Source: Bdellovibrio bacteriovorus HD100
GTDB lineage: Bacteria > Bdellovibrionota > Bdellovibrionia > Bdellovibrionales > Bdellovibrionaceae
Length of the DNA: 64,000 bases
Reading direction: 5' to 3'
Assembly (NCBI RefSeq): GCF_000196175.1
Contig: NC_005363.1
Location: 310,001-374,000 of the forward strand
In this document: positions 24,166 through 34,691 of the stretch, one piece after another
Numbering within the stretch: the stretch's first letter is position 1
Layout: each line of letters starts with the position of its first letter
Translations under genes and position numbers: made by a program
Notes under the pieces: model-generated
What the model saw: only the letters and a program-made list of their open reading frames with translations
The model's database searches: none
What the model was told of the DNA's origin: nothing

Positions 24166-25788
24166 ATGAATATGAAGGGACTCCTGGCTCTTGCACTGAG
24201 CTCAGCTTTGACAGCTCCCGCTTTCGCAGCAGCACCAAATGCTAATGCACCAAAAGGCGGAAATTTCGTAAACAACCTTGGCGGTGAACCACCAACAGTT
24301 CATCCGATCACAAGCACAGACGTGTACGGTTCCAACGTGCAAGCGATGGTGTGTGAAGGTCTTTTGTCTCGTGATTCTGAGACTTATGACTGGAAACCTC
24401 GTTTGGCTGAAAAGTGGGAAGTCTCCAAAGACAACAAAACTTTCACTTTCTTCCTTCGTAAAAATGCAGTCTTCCATGACGGCAAGCCGGTAACAGCTGA
24501 AGACGTTAAGTTCTCCTTCGACGCGATCTTCGAGCCAAAATATGAAGCGGCTCACCTTCGTCCCTACTACGAAGGTCTTTCCAAAGTTGAAGTGGTTGAT
24601 TCTCACACTGTGAAATTCACCGCTAAAGACATGTACTTCAAAAACTTCGAATCCGCTGCGGGTCTGACCATCATCCCTAAGCACATCTATGGCGATGTTG
24701 AGAAATCCAAAAAAATGAACCGTCAGTTGATCTGCACCGGTGCATACTCCATGTCCAAATTCGACCGTGGTCAAATGATCCAGTTGAAGAAATTCGACAA
24801 ATGGTGGGGTTTGAACGAGCCATTGTACAAAGGCGCGTACAACTTCGACACTGTGACTCTTCGTTTCTACAAAGACGAGAACGTTCAACTTGAGCGCGCT
24901 AAAAAAGGTGAGCTTGATTACCTTGACCTGCGTATTGAATCCTTCATGAAAAAAACTGAAGGGGCTCCTTGGGGCAAAACTGTTCTTAAGCACAAAGTTG
25001 CCAACAGCGCTCCTAAGTCTTACGGCTTCGTGGGTTGGAACTTCCGCAAAGAATTGTTCCAGGACAAAAACGTACGTGTGGCTTTGGCTCACCTGTTGAA
25101 CCGCGAAGAGATGAACAAAAAGTTCCGTTACGGCATGTCTGATCTTGCTAACGGCGCTGTTTACATCAAATCCGAATACAACCCAGGCAACAAAGCTTTG
25201 GAATTCAATCCGAAGAAAGCTCAGGAATTGCTGGCTAAAGCCGGTTGGAATGACGCTGACAAAAACGGTGTTCTTGAGAAAACCGTGAACGGCAAGAAAT
25301 CTGAGTTCAAGTTCACTTTGATCTACCCTAATAAAGACGTAGAGAAATACTGGACTATGTACCGCGAGGACCTGAAAAAAGCCGGTATCGACATGGAACT
25401 TAAGTATCTTGAGTGGAACTCCTTCCTGAAGCTGGTTGACGAAGGTAACTTCGACGCTGTGACCATGGCTTGGGGTGGTGGTTCTGTTGATCCAGATCCA
25501 AAACAAATCTGGCACTCTTCCGGTGCGATCCCAGGTGGTTCTAACTTCATCGGTTACAAAAACCCTGAAGTGGACAAACTTATCGACGAAGCCCGCGTTG
25601 AGCCGAATAAAGCAAAACGTGTTGCTAAGTTGAAAGAAGTTTACAGAAGAATCGCTGAAGACGCTCCATACGCGTTCTTGTTCAACGACAAGTACGTATT
25701 CTATGCAAATTCTTCACGCATGGGCACTCCTGCAGAGACATTTAAGTACGAAATTGGTACAGACTACTGGTGGATGAAGCCTCAATAG
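24166..25788 (+). CDS. Extracellular solute-binding protein, peptide type (SBP family 5)
   Basis: 540-residue periplasmic binding protein. The signal peptide (MKGLLALALSSALTAPAFAA) is cut near AFAA. GGEPPTVHPITSTDVYGSN and PRLAEKWEVSKDNKTFTFFLRK are family 5 landmarks, and the C-terminal part has NFIGYKNPEVDKLIDEA. Such proteins deliver oligopeptides, dipeptides or nickel to an ABC importer. Codon use is unusually uniform (for example GCT and AAA rich), hinting at high expression. Two permease genes follow in the same operon. Confidence 0.93.
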   Translation: MNMKGLLALALSSALTAPAFAAAPNANAPKGGNFVNNLGGEPPTVHPITSTDVYGSNVQAMVCEGLLSRDSETYDWKPRLAEKWEVSKDNKTFTFFLRKNAVFHDGKPVTAEDVKFSFDAIFEPKYEAAHLRPYYEGLSKVEVVDSHTVKFTAKDMYFKNFESAAGLTIIPKHIYGDVEKSKKMNRQLICTGAYSMSKFDRGQMIQLKKFDKWWGLNEPLYKGAYNFDTVTLRFYKDENVQLERAKKGELDYLDLRIESFMKKTEGAPWGKTVLKHKVANSAPKSYGFVGWNFRKELFQDKNVRVALAHLLNREEMNKKFRYGMSDLANGAVYIKSEYNPGNKALEFNPKKAQELLAKAGWNDADKNGVLEKTVNGKKSEFKFTLIYPNKDVEKYWTMYREDLKKAGIDMELKYLEWNSFLKLVDEGNFDAVTMAWGGGSVDPDPKQIWHSSGAIPGGSNFIGYKNPEVDKLIDEARVEPNKAKRVAKLKEVYRRIAEDAPYAFLFNDKYVFYANSSRMGTPAETFKYEIGTDYWWMKPQ

Positions 25789-25841
25789 GCTTCTTCCTCT
25801 GGAATTGTTCATCTGTCTCTTATTAGTTTGGGAGTAGGGCT

Positions 25842-26873
25842 TTGATCGTCTACCTGATTCGCCGATTACTACTGATGATCCCGACATTCTTCGGGATCAC
25901 CATCATGACTTTCGTTCTTATCAATCTGGCTCCGGGCAGCCCCATTGAGCAGAAACTGCAGGCAATTCGCTTCGGTTCTGCTGGTGGCGGTGGCGGCGGA
26001 GCTGCCGGCGTTAACAGTCGCGGGGACTCCGCGGTTAACGAAGAAGTGATTGAGGCTTTGAAGAAACAATACGGTTTCGACAAGCCTTTGCACGAACGTT
26101 ACATCATCTGGCTAAAAAATCTGTCCCGTTTGGATTTCGGTGAAAGCTTCACCTACCAGGAGCCGGTCATTGACGTGATCAAAAGTAAGTTCCCGGTTTC
26201 CTTGCAGTTCGGTATCGCCTCTTTGATCCTGACTTATCTGGTGTGTATCCCTCTGGGTGTTCGCAAAGCCATCAAGGCCGGCGGCGCTTTTGACCGTATC
26301 ACCACTATTATTCTGAATCTGACGTACTCCATCCCACCATTGGTTTTGGGTATCTTCCTGATCGTTGTGTTCGCCGGGAAACTGAACATGTTCCCATTGG
26401 GTGGATTGCACTCGGACGATTATGAAGTGCTGACCACCTGGGGTAAGATCGTGGATCGCGCTCACCACTTTGTGCTGCCGCTGATCTGTTACATGATCGG
26501 TGGTTTCACGGAGCTTTCCACTCTGATGCGAAACTCCATGCTGGATGTTGTGAAGTCCGACTTTGTTCGTACGGCACGCGCCAAGGGTCTTTCTGACAAC
26601 GTGGTTATCTTCAAACATGCTCTTCGCAACGCTTTGATCCCGATCGCAACCGGTTTGGGTGGCTTCTTCGGAGCCTTCCTGGCGGGTTCTTTGATCATCG
26701 AACAGATGTTCAATTTGGACGGTATCGGTTTGCTGGGTTATCAGTCCATCATGGCGCGTGACTATAACGTGATCATGGGTCTGACATTTATTTCGTCTTT
26801 GCTTTTGATGTTCGGACGTATTTTCTCTGACATCATTTATGTTCTTATTGATCCAAGGATTGACTTCAAATGA
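25842..26873 (+). CDS. ABC transporter permease, OppB/DppB-like
   Basis: 343-residue inner-membrane subunit with about six helices. RLLLMIPTFFGITIMTFVLINLAPGSP is the usual first helix and the EAA-type loop reads FVRTARAKGLSDNVVIFKHALRNALIP. A Gly-rich insert (SAGGGGGGAAG) sits in the first periplasmic region and is unusual. The start is TTG at 25842 with GGGAG upstream. The gene ends in an ATGA overlap with the second permease. Confidence 0.92.
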   Translation: MIVYLIRRLLLMIPTFFGITIMTFVLINLAPGSPIEQKLQAIRFGSAGGGGGGAAGVNSRGDSAVNEEVIEALKKQYGFDKPLHERYIIWLKNLSRLDFGESFTYQEPVIDVIKSKFPVSLQFGIASLILTYLVCIPLGVRKAIKAGGAFDRITTIILNLTYSIPPLVLGIFLIVVFAGKLNMFPLGGLHSDDYEVLTTWGKIVDRAHHFVLPLICYMIGGFTELSTLMRNSMLDVVKSDFVRTARAKGLSDNVVIFKHALRNALIPIATGLGGFFGAFLAGSLIIEQMFNLDGIGLLGYQSIMARDYNVIMGLTFISSLLLMFGRIFSDIIYVLIDPRIDFK

Positions 26874-27889
26874 TCGAAAAATATCTTATTCGCAATGAAT
26901 TGACGCTGAAGAGATATAAGCGATTTAAGCGCGATCGTGTCGCTGTTGTCTCTGTTTGGATTCTTTTGGCTATGTTCTTCGTGAGCTTCACGGCAGAACT
27001 TTGGGCCAACAATCACCCGCACGTGATGAGCTACAACGGGAAGTTGTTCTTCCCATTGTTCAAGGACTATCACCCAACTGCCTTCGGCCGTGATGACATC
27101 TATGTGATGGATTATCGTGAGCTTGAAATGAAAGAGGGCGACTGGGCGGTATGGCCGGTTATTCAGTGGGACCCGTATGAAAGCAACAAACTTGTAGACA
27201 CGTATCCATCCCCTCCAACCCAGGTAAATTGGTTGGGTACGGATGAGAGCGGTCGTGACGTGATGACTCGTCTGTTGTACGGCTTCCGTTACACGATGTT
27301 GTTCGCGATCGGTTCTTGGCTGGCGACCTATGCGATTGGTATCACCATGGGTGCTATCATGGGTTACATGGGTGGCAAGACCGACTTGGTAGGTCAGCGT
27401 CTGGTTGAGATCGTGGAAAGCACCCCGATCCTGATCGTTCTTTTGACCATCATTTCTATCTTTACTCCAAGCTTGCCGTTGTTGATCGGGTTCTTCGCGA
27501 TCTTCAGCTGGACCGGGATCTCTGCTTATATGCGTGCCCAGTTCCTGTCTTTGAGAAAGCGTGAGTACGTTGAGGCAGCTAAAGCGATTGGTGCGGATCA
27601 CACCCGTATCATTGGTAAACACATCCTGCCGAACGGTTTGACTCCGATTGTGACTTTTGCGCCGTTCTTTATCGCAGGTGGCGTGAATACATTGTCTTTC
27701 CTGGATTACCTGGGCTTGGGTCTTCGTCCGCCGACTCCTTCTTGGGGTGAGTTGCTGGCTCAGGCTCAAAAATGGTTCACGATTGCAGAGTGGATTGTTT
27801 GGGGCCCGATGGTGGCTCTGGTTCTGACTCTGACCCTGTTGATCAACATCGGTCTTGCAGTCCGCGACGCCTTCGACTCCAAAATGTAG
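26870..27889 (+). CDS. ABC transporter permease, OppC/DppC-like
   Basis: 339 residues, the second permease of the importer. It has an N-terminal helix, an extended periplasmic segment (residues ~45-120) and a helix bundle with the loop YVEAAKAIGADHTRIIGKHILPNG. The motif WLGTDESGRDVMTRLLYGFR is the standard OppC signature. A strong terminator follows the stop within ten bases, so the OppD/OppF ATPases must be encoded elsewhere or shared with another system. Confidence 0.93.
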   Translation: MIEKYLIRNELTLKRYKRFKRDRVAVVSVWILLAMFFVSFTAELWANNHPHVMSYNGKLFFPLFKDYHPTAFGRDDIYVMDYRELEMKEGDWAVWPVIQWDPYESNKLVDTYPSPPTQVNWLGTDESGRDVMTRLLYGFRYTMLFAIGSWLATYAIGITMGAIMGYMGGKTDLVGQRLVEIVESTPILIVLLTIISIFTPSLPLLIGFFAIFSWTGISAYMRAQFLSLRKREYVEAAKAIGADHTRIIGKHILPNGLTPIVTFAPFFIAGGVNTLSFLDYLGLGLRPPTPSWGELLAQAQKWFTIAEWIVWGPMVALVLTLTLLINIGLAVRDAFDSKM

Positions 27890-27898
27890 ATAAAAAAC

Positions 27899-27923
27899 AG
27901 GTGGCTTAAGGCCACCTTTTTTT
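27899..27923 (+). terminator. Rho-independent terminator of the peptide transporter operon
   Basis: AGGTGGC-TTAAG-GCCACCT followed by TTTTTTT. Confidence 0.9.
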
Positions 27924-27930
27924 ATCCCCA

Positions 27931-27965
27931 AAAAGGTGCCTGGTGACTTTTTACACCTACACCGC
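27931..27965 (+). repeat. 35-bp gene-end repeat, copy 1
   Basis: Begins AAAAGGTGCCTGGTGACTTT and ends ACACCTACACCGC. It matches 46639-46673 at 34 of 35 positions. AGGTG and CACCT inside could form a short stem. It lies just beyond the transporter terminator. Confidence 0.75.
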
Positions 27966-28049
27966 ATCATTCTTTCTGTCTTTAAAGTTGATCCCCCGGT
28001 GGCCTCTCGATAAGGTCCAAACAATTACCACTCTATTCCTGGGGGATTC

Positions 28050-28643
28050 ATGAAGTTTGTCGTTGGCCTTCTAGTGTCTGTATTTGCTGTTTCAGCTCAC
28101 ACTCAAGTTCTTGGCAAAATCAAAGGTGCCGGTGAAATGACGGCGAAGTACTTCCGTTTGGATGGTTCTGCGGATGTTCGCAATGTGAAGTGCACGGTCG
28201 CTTTGAATCTGGATCAAACGGCTGACGTGGTTGAGCTTGGTTTTTCTTTCTATGAGTGTGAACAGCTGGGTGGTTGGAATGATCTGCCAGTGTCCTTGAA
28301 AATTGATGGCAACAAGCTGGTAAACTCTAAAGGCATCGAGCAGGGGCGTATCTATGCGGACGGCACGTTGGAGTTCACAAGTCTTTCCCGTTCCAAGGTG
28401 ACTTATCACGATGAAAAGTACGATGGCTTCTGCCGCTTGTATTCCATGGATAAAAAGACCCTGAATCTGGACACCGTGATCAAGTACACGTTTGTGAAAA
28501 CAGCGACAGGTTACCAGATGAACCGCGAGGTTTCTGAAGACCGTCTGGCTTATAAATCCCGTCGTGATTATCCACGATGTCCTGCGGTTGTGATCCCAAC
28601 GGCGGTTAAAATGACCTCCAGTCTCAATGCGGGTCTAAAGTAA
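28050..28643 (+). CDS. Exported protein of unknown function
   Basis: 197 residues. A signal peptide (MKFVVGLLVSVFAVSAHTQ) precedes a beta-rich, Lys/Tyr-rich domain with four cysteines (VKCTV, YECEQ, GFCRL, YPRCP) that could form two disulfides in the periplasm. A GGGGG site is upstream. I do not recognise the family. It stands alone between a transporter operon and a lipoprotein gene. Confidence 0.75.
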   Translation: MKFVVGLLVSVFAVSAHTQVLGKIKGAGEMTAKYFRLDGSADVRNVKCTVALNLDQTADVVELGFSFYECEQLGGWNDLPVSLKIDGNKLVNSKGIEQGRIYADGTLEFTSLSRSKVTYHDEKYDGFCRLYSMDKKTLNLDTVIKYTFVKTATGYQMNREVSEDRLAYKSRRDYPRCPAVVIPTAVKMTSSLNAGLK

Positions 28644-28750
28644 TATATCAGTTCGGGATTCTTTTCGTTTTTGAGGGGCTTGCATAGTCCCTCAATACTT
28701 TCCCCCTAACCTGATCCCATCAAACGCACTTGTTCGTGCGGGGGGATCTT

Positions 28751-29635
28751 ATGATGTCCAAACGGATGTACGCGGGAATCTGGGGATTGTTTCTGGCTCT
28801 GATGCTGAGCTCTTGTAAGACACCGGTGTCTTTCGCCGAAGAATTCAGTTCCAAAACCTCTGAAGAAACCACCACAACAGACGATTCCACCAGCGATGGC
28901 AGTTCTGATGATTCCACCGACGATTCGGAAACGGTACCGGACTCTGAGGTCGTGGGTGAAGTCTGTGAACAACTGGATTCCGACTCTCACAACGCCTCTC
29001 AGGGCGATATCATGCAGGATCCATTCTTAAATATGTCTTTTGCTTCCGGCAAGGGGCTTGTTTTGCCCCAGGGCCCTTGTGTAAAGCGCACGGTGAAAGA
29101 GGACTCGGATGTCCGCCGCGAGATTCTGTATGAATATTCCTGCCGTGAAGTCAAAGGTACGGTGAATTTGATCAGCACGCGGGAAGAAGAAAACGGGGCG
29201 GTGGTTTCTGTTGTTGATACGGATGTCGATGTCTATGGGAAGACGGGTTCGATTCGAAACATTCAGTCCACTCACACGCACATGCGTCTTACCAGCGGAG
29301 CGATTCAGATTGATCGCGAGTTTGAGGAAACTTCGACCGTGGAAGGTGTTCAGCATCAGGTCACAGGGGTTTCTTTCTATGACTTTATTCCGGATGAAGA
29401 TTCTGCCAAAGGGGCGGGCTTTGTTCAGATCAGCGGAAACGTCAGTCACCTCAGGGGTGGCGTGACCCAGAACGTGTACAGCGTGTCTTCCGATGGTTTG
29501 CATCGCGCGGTCTGCGGGTTTGATGACGGGGTGGTGACGATGAGATCCTCGGAAAAGATCACCACCGTGACTTACTCTGGCTGTGGCAAGCCTGCGATCA
29601 CTCAGGCCAATGCAGAAGTGGTTGAAGGACTTTAG
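28751..29635 (+). CDS. Lipoprotein of unknown function with an acidic Ser/Thr linker
   Basis: 294 residues. The signal peptide ends in the lipobox LMLSSC (Cys about residue 21). A low-complexity linker of Ser, Thr and Asp (ETTTTDDSTSDGSSDDST) follows, typical of surface-exposed tethers, and then a beta-rich domain of ~220 residues. I chose the ATG at 28751 because of the GGGGG site just upstream; a longer in-frame start at 28730 has none. The family is not recognised. Confidence 0.75.
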   Translation: MMSKRMYAGIWGLFLALMLSSCKTPVSFAEEFSSKTSEETTTTDDSTSDGSSDDSTDDSETVPDSEVVGEVCEQLDSDSHNASQGDIMQDPFLNMSFASGKGLVLPQGPCVKRTVKEDSDVRREILYEYSCREVKGTVNLISTREEENGAVVSVVDTDVDVYGKTGSIRNIQSTHTHMRLTSGAIQIDREFEETSTVEGVQHQVTGVSFYDFIPDEDSAKGAGFVQISGNVSHLRGGVTQNVYSVSSDGLHRAVCGFDDGVVTMRSSEKITTVTYSGCGKPAITQANAEVVEGL

Positions 29636-29673
29636 ACTCTGATGATTGCTTGTGATGAGCCCCAGAGTTCAGG

Positions 29674-29707
29674 CAAAAAAAAGCGGCGAACTTTAATTCG
29701 CCGCTTT
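29674..29707 (-). terminator. Rho-independent terminator of speA
   Basis: On the minus strand, an 11-pair stem (AAAGCGGCGAA/TTCGCCGCTTT) with a six-base loop runs into a T tract of about eight bases. Confidence 0.9.
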
Positions 29708-29739
29708 GAGTTGCAAAAAAGAACCAGGAACCTTTTGGG

Positions 29740-31641
29740 TTACTCGGCTTCTTCCAGATATGTGTAACCGGAAAGACCTTCTTCGTAGTGCTTGATCAGA
29801 AGCTTGGCTTCTTGTTTGGTGATCGAGCCCTTCTGGATGGATTCCTCTGTCGCCTGACGAACGCTGTCGACCATTTCAGAACGGCCGTACTGAACGTAAG
29901 ACAGAACCTCAGTCACCGTGTCGCCCGGAACGTAGTGGTCAATGGTGTAACCCACGCCATTCAAAGAGATGTGAACTGCATCAGTATCCCCGAACAAGTT
30001 ATGCAAATCGCCCAGGATCTCTTGGTAGGCACCGGTCAGGAACACACCCAGATAGTACTGCTGGCCCTCAGTGAACTGATGCAAGCGGATGGTTTCTTTC
30101 GGTTCACCAGAAGCGGTGTCGATGAACTTTTCGATCACACCGTCAGAGTCACAAGTCAGATCCGCCAAAGTCGCTTCACGTTTAGGCTCTTCGCCCAGAC
30201 GGTGAATTGGGATCACTGGGAACAACTGACCCACCGCCCATGAATCCGGCACAGACTGGAACACAGAGAAGTTGGAGAAGTAAGTGTCGCACAGTTCTTT
30301 GCCCAAAGCCGCCACGATGTCTTCACAATCCGGAGTCGCGCGCGCCAGTTTGATCATCTTGGTCGCGATCGCAAAGTACATGGATTCACACCATGCACGC
30401 TGTTCAAGGCTCAAGACGCCGTAAGTGAACAATTGCAGAGTTTCTTGTTTGGCCTGTTCCAGGTCATTGAAGCACTCGTTGATATTGTCTTTGTTCACCT
30501 TTTCAAAGATGTACTGCATGTCCTGCATGATGGAATGATCCGTTTTCGTCGCTGGACGAGGCGGCTCGTGGCGGTGAAGATCGTTCACGCCCATCACGTT
30601 GAACACCAAAACCGAGTGGTGAGCCACCAGGAAGCGGCCGGACTCCGTCACGATGTTTGGATGTGGAATGCCTTTTTCATCACACAGAGTCTGAAGCACA
30701 GACACGATGTCGTTGGCGTATTCCTGCTCAGAATAGTTCACAGAGCTGTCAGAGTGGCCGGAACCGTCATAGTCAACGCCCAAGCCGCCGCCCACGTCGA
30801 TGTACTTCAGGCCTGCGCCCATTTTGTACAGCTCAGTGTAGAAGCGCGCGCCCTCTTTCAAAGAGGACTTGATGGACTGGATCTGCGGAACCTGAGAGCC
30901 AATGTGGTAGTGCAGAAGTTCCAGGCAATCCAACATGCCTTCGTTTTTCAGGAACTCAACGCCTTCCACGATTTCAGTGGAAGTCAGACCGAACTTGGAG
31001 CGGGCACCAGAGGAATCAACCCACTTGCCGGCACCTTGAGTGTTCAGCTTCGCGCGGAAGCCGATTTTTGGACGGGCGTTAAACTTTTTCGCCACATCCA
31101 CGATCATTTTCAATTCTTCTTTACGATCCACCACGATGATGGTGTTGCGGCCCAGTTTCTGGGACAGGATCGCAGTTTCGATGTATTCCCAGTCTTTGAA
31201 ACCGTTGCAGATGATAAGTGCATCTGGAGTGTTCATCAAAGCCAGAACGACCAGAAGCTCAGGCTTGGAACCCGCTTCAAGACCCATGGAGTAGTCTTTG
31301 CCGTATTTCACCAGTTCCTGAACCAGGTGACGCTGTTGGTTCACCTTGATCGGGTAAACGCCCCGGTACTGGCCTTTGTAGCCATGATCAGCAAATGCTT
31401 TTTGGAAGCAGCCGTTCAAAAGCTCCACGCGGGATTTAATAATTTCCGGAAAACGAATCATGATGGGAACGCGGATACCGCGGTCCAAAAGATCTTGGGT
31501 CAGCTCATGCAGATCCACTGTCGGACCTGTAGCGCCCATCGGAGTGACAGCAACATTGCCTGCGCTGTTAATTCTGAAATAACCGTTGCCCCAGTTATTA
31601 ATCCCATAAAGCTCAGCACTTTTTTCAGGACTCCAAGTCAT
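29740..31641 (-). CDS. speA: Biosynthetic arginine decarboxylase
   Basis: 633-residue PLP enzyme converting arginine to agmatine. GVYPIKVNQQRHLV has the PLP lysine (Lys99), and YIDVGGGLGVDYDGS is the glycine-rich phosphate loop. NIVTESGR and the C-terminal DHYVPGDTVTEVLSYVQY complete the SpeA pattern. MTWSPEKSAELYGI at 31641 is the start: GAGGAG lies upstream, and the in-frame extension to 31728 would be translated repeat DNA. The agmatinase at 22962-24017 provides the next step to putrescine. Confidence 0.96.
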   Translation of the reverse strand: MTWSPEKSAELYGINNWGNGYFRINSAGNVAVTPMGATGPTVDLHELTQDLLDRGIRVPIMIRFPEIIKSRVELLNGCFQKAFADHGYKGQYRGVYPIKVNQQRHLVQELVKYGKDYSMGLEAGSKPELLVVLALMNTPDALIICNGFKDWEYIETAILSQKLGRNTIIVVDRKEELKMIVDVAKKFNARPKIGFRAKLNTQGAGKWVDSSGARSKFGLTSTEIVEGVEFLKNEGMLDCLELLHYHIGSQVPQIQSIKSSLKEGARFYTELYKMGAGLKYIDVGGGLGVDYDGSGHSDSSVNYSEQEYANDIVSVLQTLCDEKGIPHPNIVTESGRFLVAHHSVLVFNVMGVNDLHRHEPPRPATKTDHSIMQDMQYIFEKVNKDNINECFNDLEQAKQETLQLFTYGVLSLEQRAWCESMYFAIATKMIKLARATPDCEDIVAALGKELCDTYFSNFSVFQSVPDSWAVGQLFPVIPIHRLGEEPKREATLADLTCDSDGVIEKFIDTASGEPKETIRLHQFTEGQQYYLGVFLTGAYQEILGDLHNLFGDTDAVHISLNGVGYTIDHYVPGDTVTEVLSYVQYGRSEMVDSVRQATEESIQKGSITKQEAKLLIKHYEEGLSGYTYLEEAE

Positions 31642-31661
31642 CTCTCGCTCTCCTCGGGGGA

Positions 31662-31780
31662 CCGATGAAAAGGGCCCAATTGACTGCGTTGTCAGGGGAC
31701 CTCTTTCGCTCCGACGTGCTTGGAGCACGCCTGCGCTTCAGAGGGACCCTTCCGCCTTGCACTTGGACCTTTTTGATCGG
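31662..31780. repeat. 119-bp dispersed structured element, copy B
   Basis: Gap-free counterpart of 11580-11698 (about 86% identical). Terminal inverted repeats are CCGATGAAAAGGG and GACCTTTTTGATCGG. The central GTGCT-TGG-AGCAC hairpin and the stretch GACGTGCTTGGAGCACGCCT are unchanged. It lies between the end of leuS and the start of speA, both read leftward. Confidence 0.85.
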
Positions 31781-31826
31781 TCTTGTTTTGCGTGAATCCC
31801 GCTTCGTATATTTGGGATTCGGTTGT

Positions 31827-34217
<2,391 letters not shown>

Positions 34218-34256
34218 AAAAACATCCTTCAAAATTCAAAGAAAACACCATCACCA

Positions 34257-34285
34257 TAATTAGCGAAAATCCCCTGACAATTCAA
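34257..34285 (-). promoter_or_regulatory. Putative leuS promoter
   Basis: On the minus strand, TTGAAT, a 17-base spacer and TAATTA lie about 40 to 70 bases before the leuS ATG. Confidence 0.4.
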
Positions 34286-34451
34286 CGAATAAGACCCCCT
34301 TAGCGCTCACAGCAGGCCCCTCATCAAAACACAGAAAATGTAAGAAAACTCTCCCCGCCCAAAGTCCAAACACCAATCGAACTAACGCGTGCATCATGTT
34401 GTCGCAAGATGCCCCAAAACCTCGCGCTCGGGCGGACCAACAAGATCTGTC

Positions 34452-34618
34452 TGAGGGGGAAGGGGTGGGGGCTGATCTCCGCCGCAAGTTCCGCAGGTCC
34501 GGGGGAATTGCGGAACGCAAGGAGCCCGGACGAGCCAAAGGGCCTGTAAATGGGGAAAAACCCCACCGAGCGAGGACTGTCCGAAGCGCCGGAGATCAGC
34601 CTCCAGTCCTTCTCCCGG
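34452..34618 (-). ncRNA. ssrS: Probable 6S RNA
   Basis: This lies in the 470-base gene-free stretch between leuS and the GGDEF gene. On the minus strand the ends form a long closing stem (about 25 pairs), including GGCTGATCTCCG with CGGAGATCAGCC. The 5' side then reads CGGCGCTTCGGACAGTCC and the 3' side CTTGCGGCGGAGATCAG. These resemble the 5' GTTCGCAAGCGGGCCAGTCC and 3' GCGGCGGCATCTC parts of Escherichia coli 6S RNA. Inside are a bubble and further stems (TTCCGC/GCGGAA). Length (~167) and the single long hairpin fit 6S RNA, which binds housekeeping RNA polymerase. The strand is inferred from this match only. The flanks (34286-34451 and 34619-34691) show nothing else clear. Confidence 0.5.
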
Positions 34619-34691
34619 CGGGGCAGGATTAAAGTTTGGTAGTCTGGTCTTATGATTAGAAAATTGTCTAAATAATTCCCGGAATTAACCG

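Noticed and set aside
24202-25515. 437-codon open frame on the minus strand opposite the peptide-binding protein gene
   Set aside because: It is antisense to a clear family 5 binding protein, has no recognisable motif or ribosome site, and arises from the strong codon bias of the real gene.
26837-28024. 395-codon minus-strand frame across the OppC-like gene and the terminator
   Set aside because: Crosses a strong terminator and a well-supported gene; composition is Gln/Arg/His-rich noise.
30433-31668. 411-codon plus-strand frame opposite speA
   Set aside because: Antisense shadow of a highly conserved PLP enzyme; low-complexity His/Val/Phe composition and no start signals.
31642-31728. 29-residue N-terminal extension of SpeA
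   Set aside because: It is translated from the 119-bp repeat and its flank; a good ribosome site serves the ATG at 31641 instead.
34264-34566. Open frames overlapping the 6S-like region (for example 34324-34566 minus)
   Set aside because: No ribosome sites or family motifs, and the DNA is better explained by RNA secondary structure.
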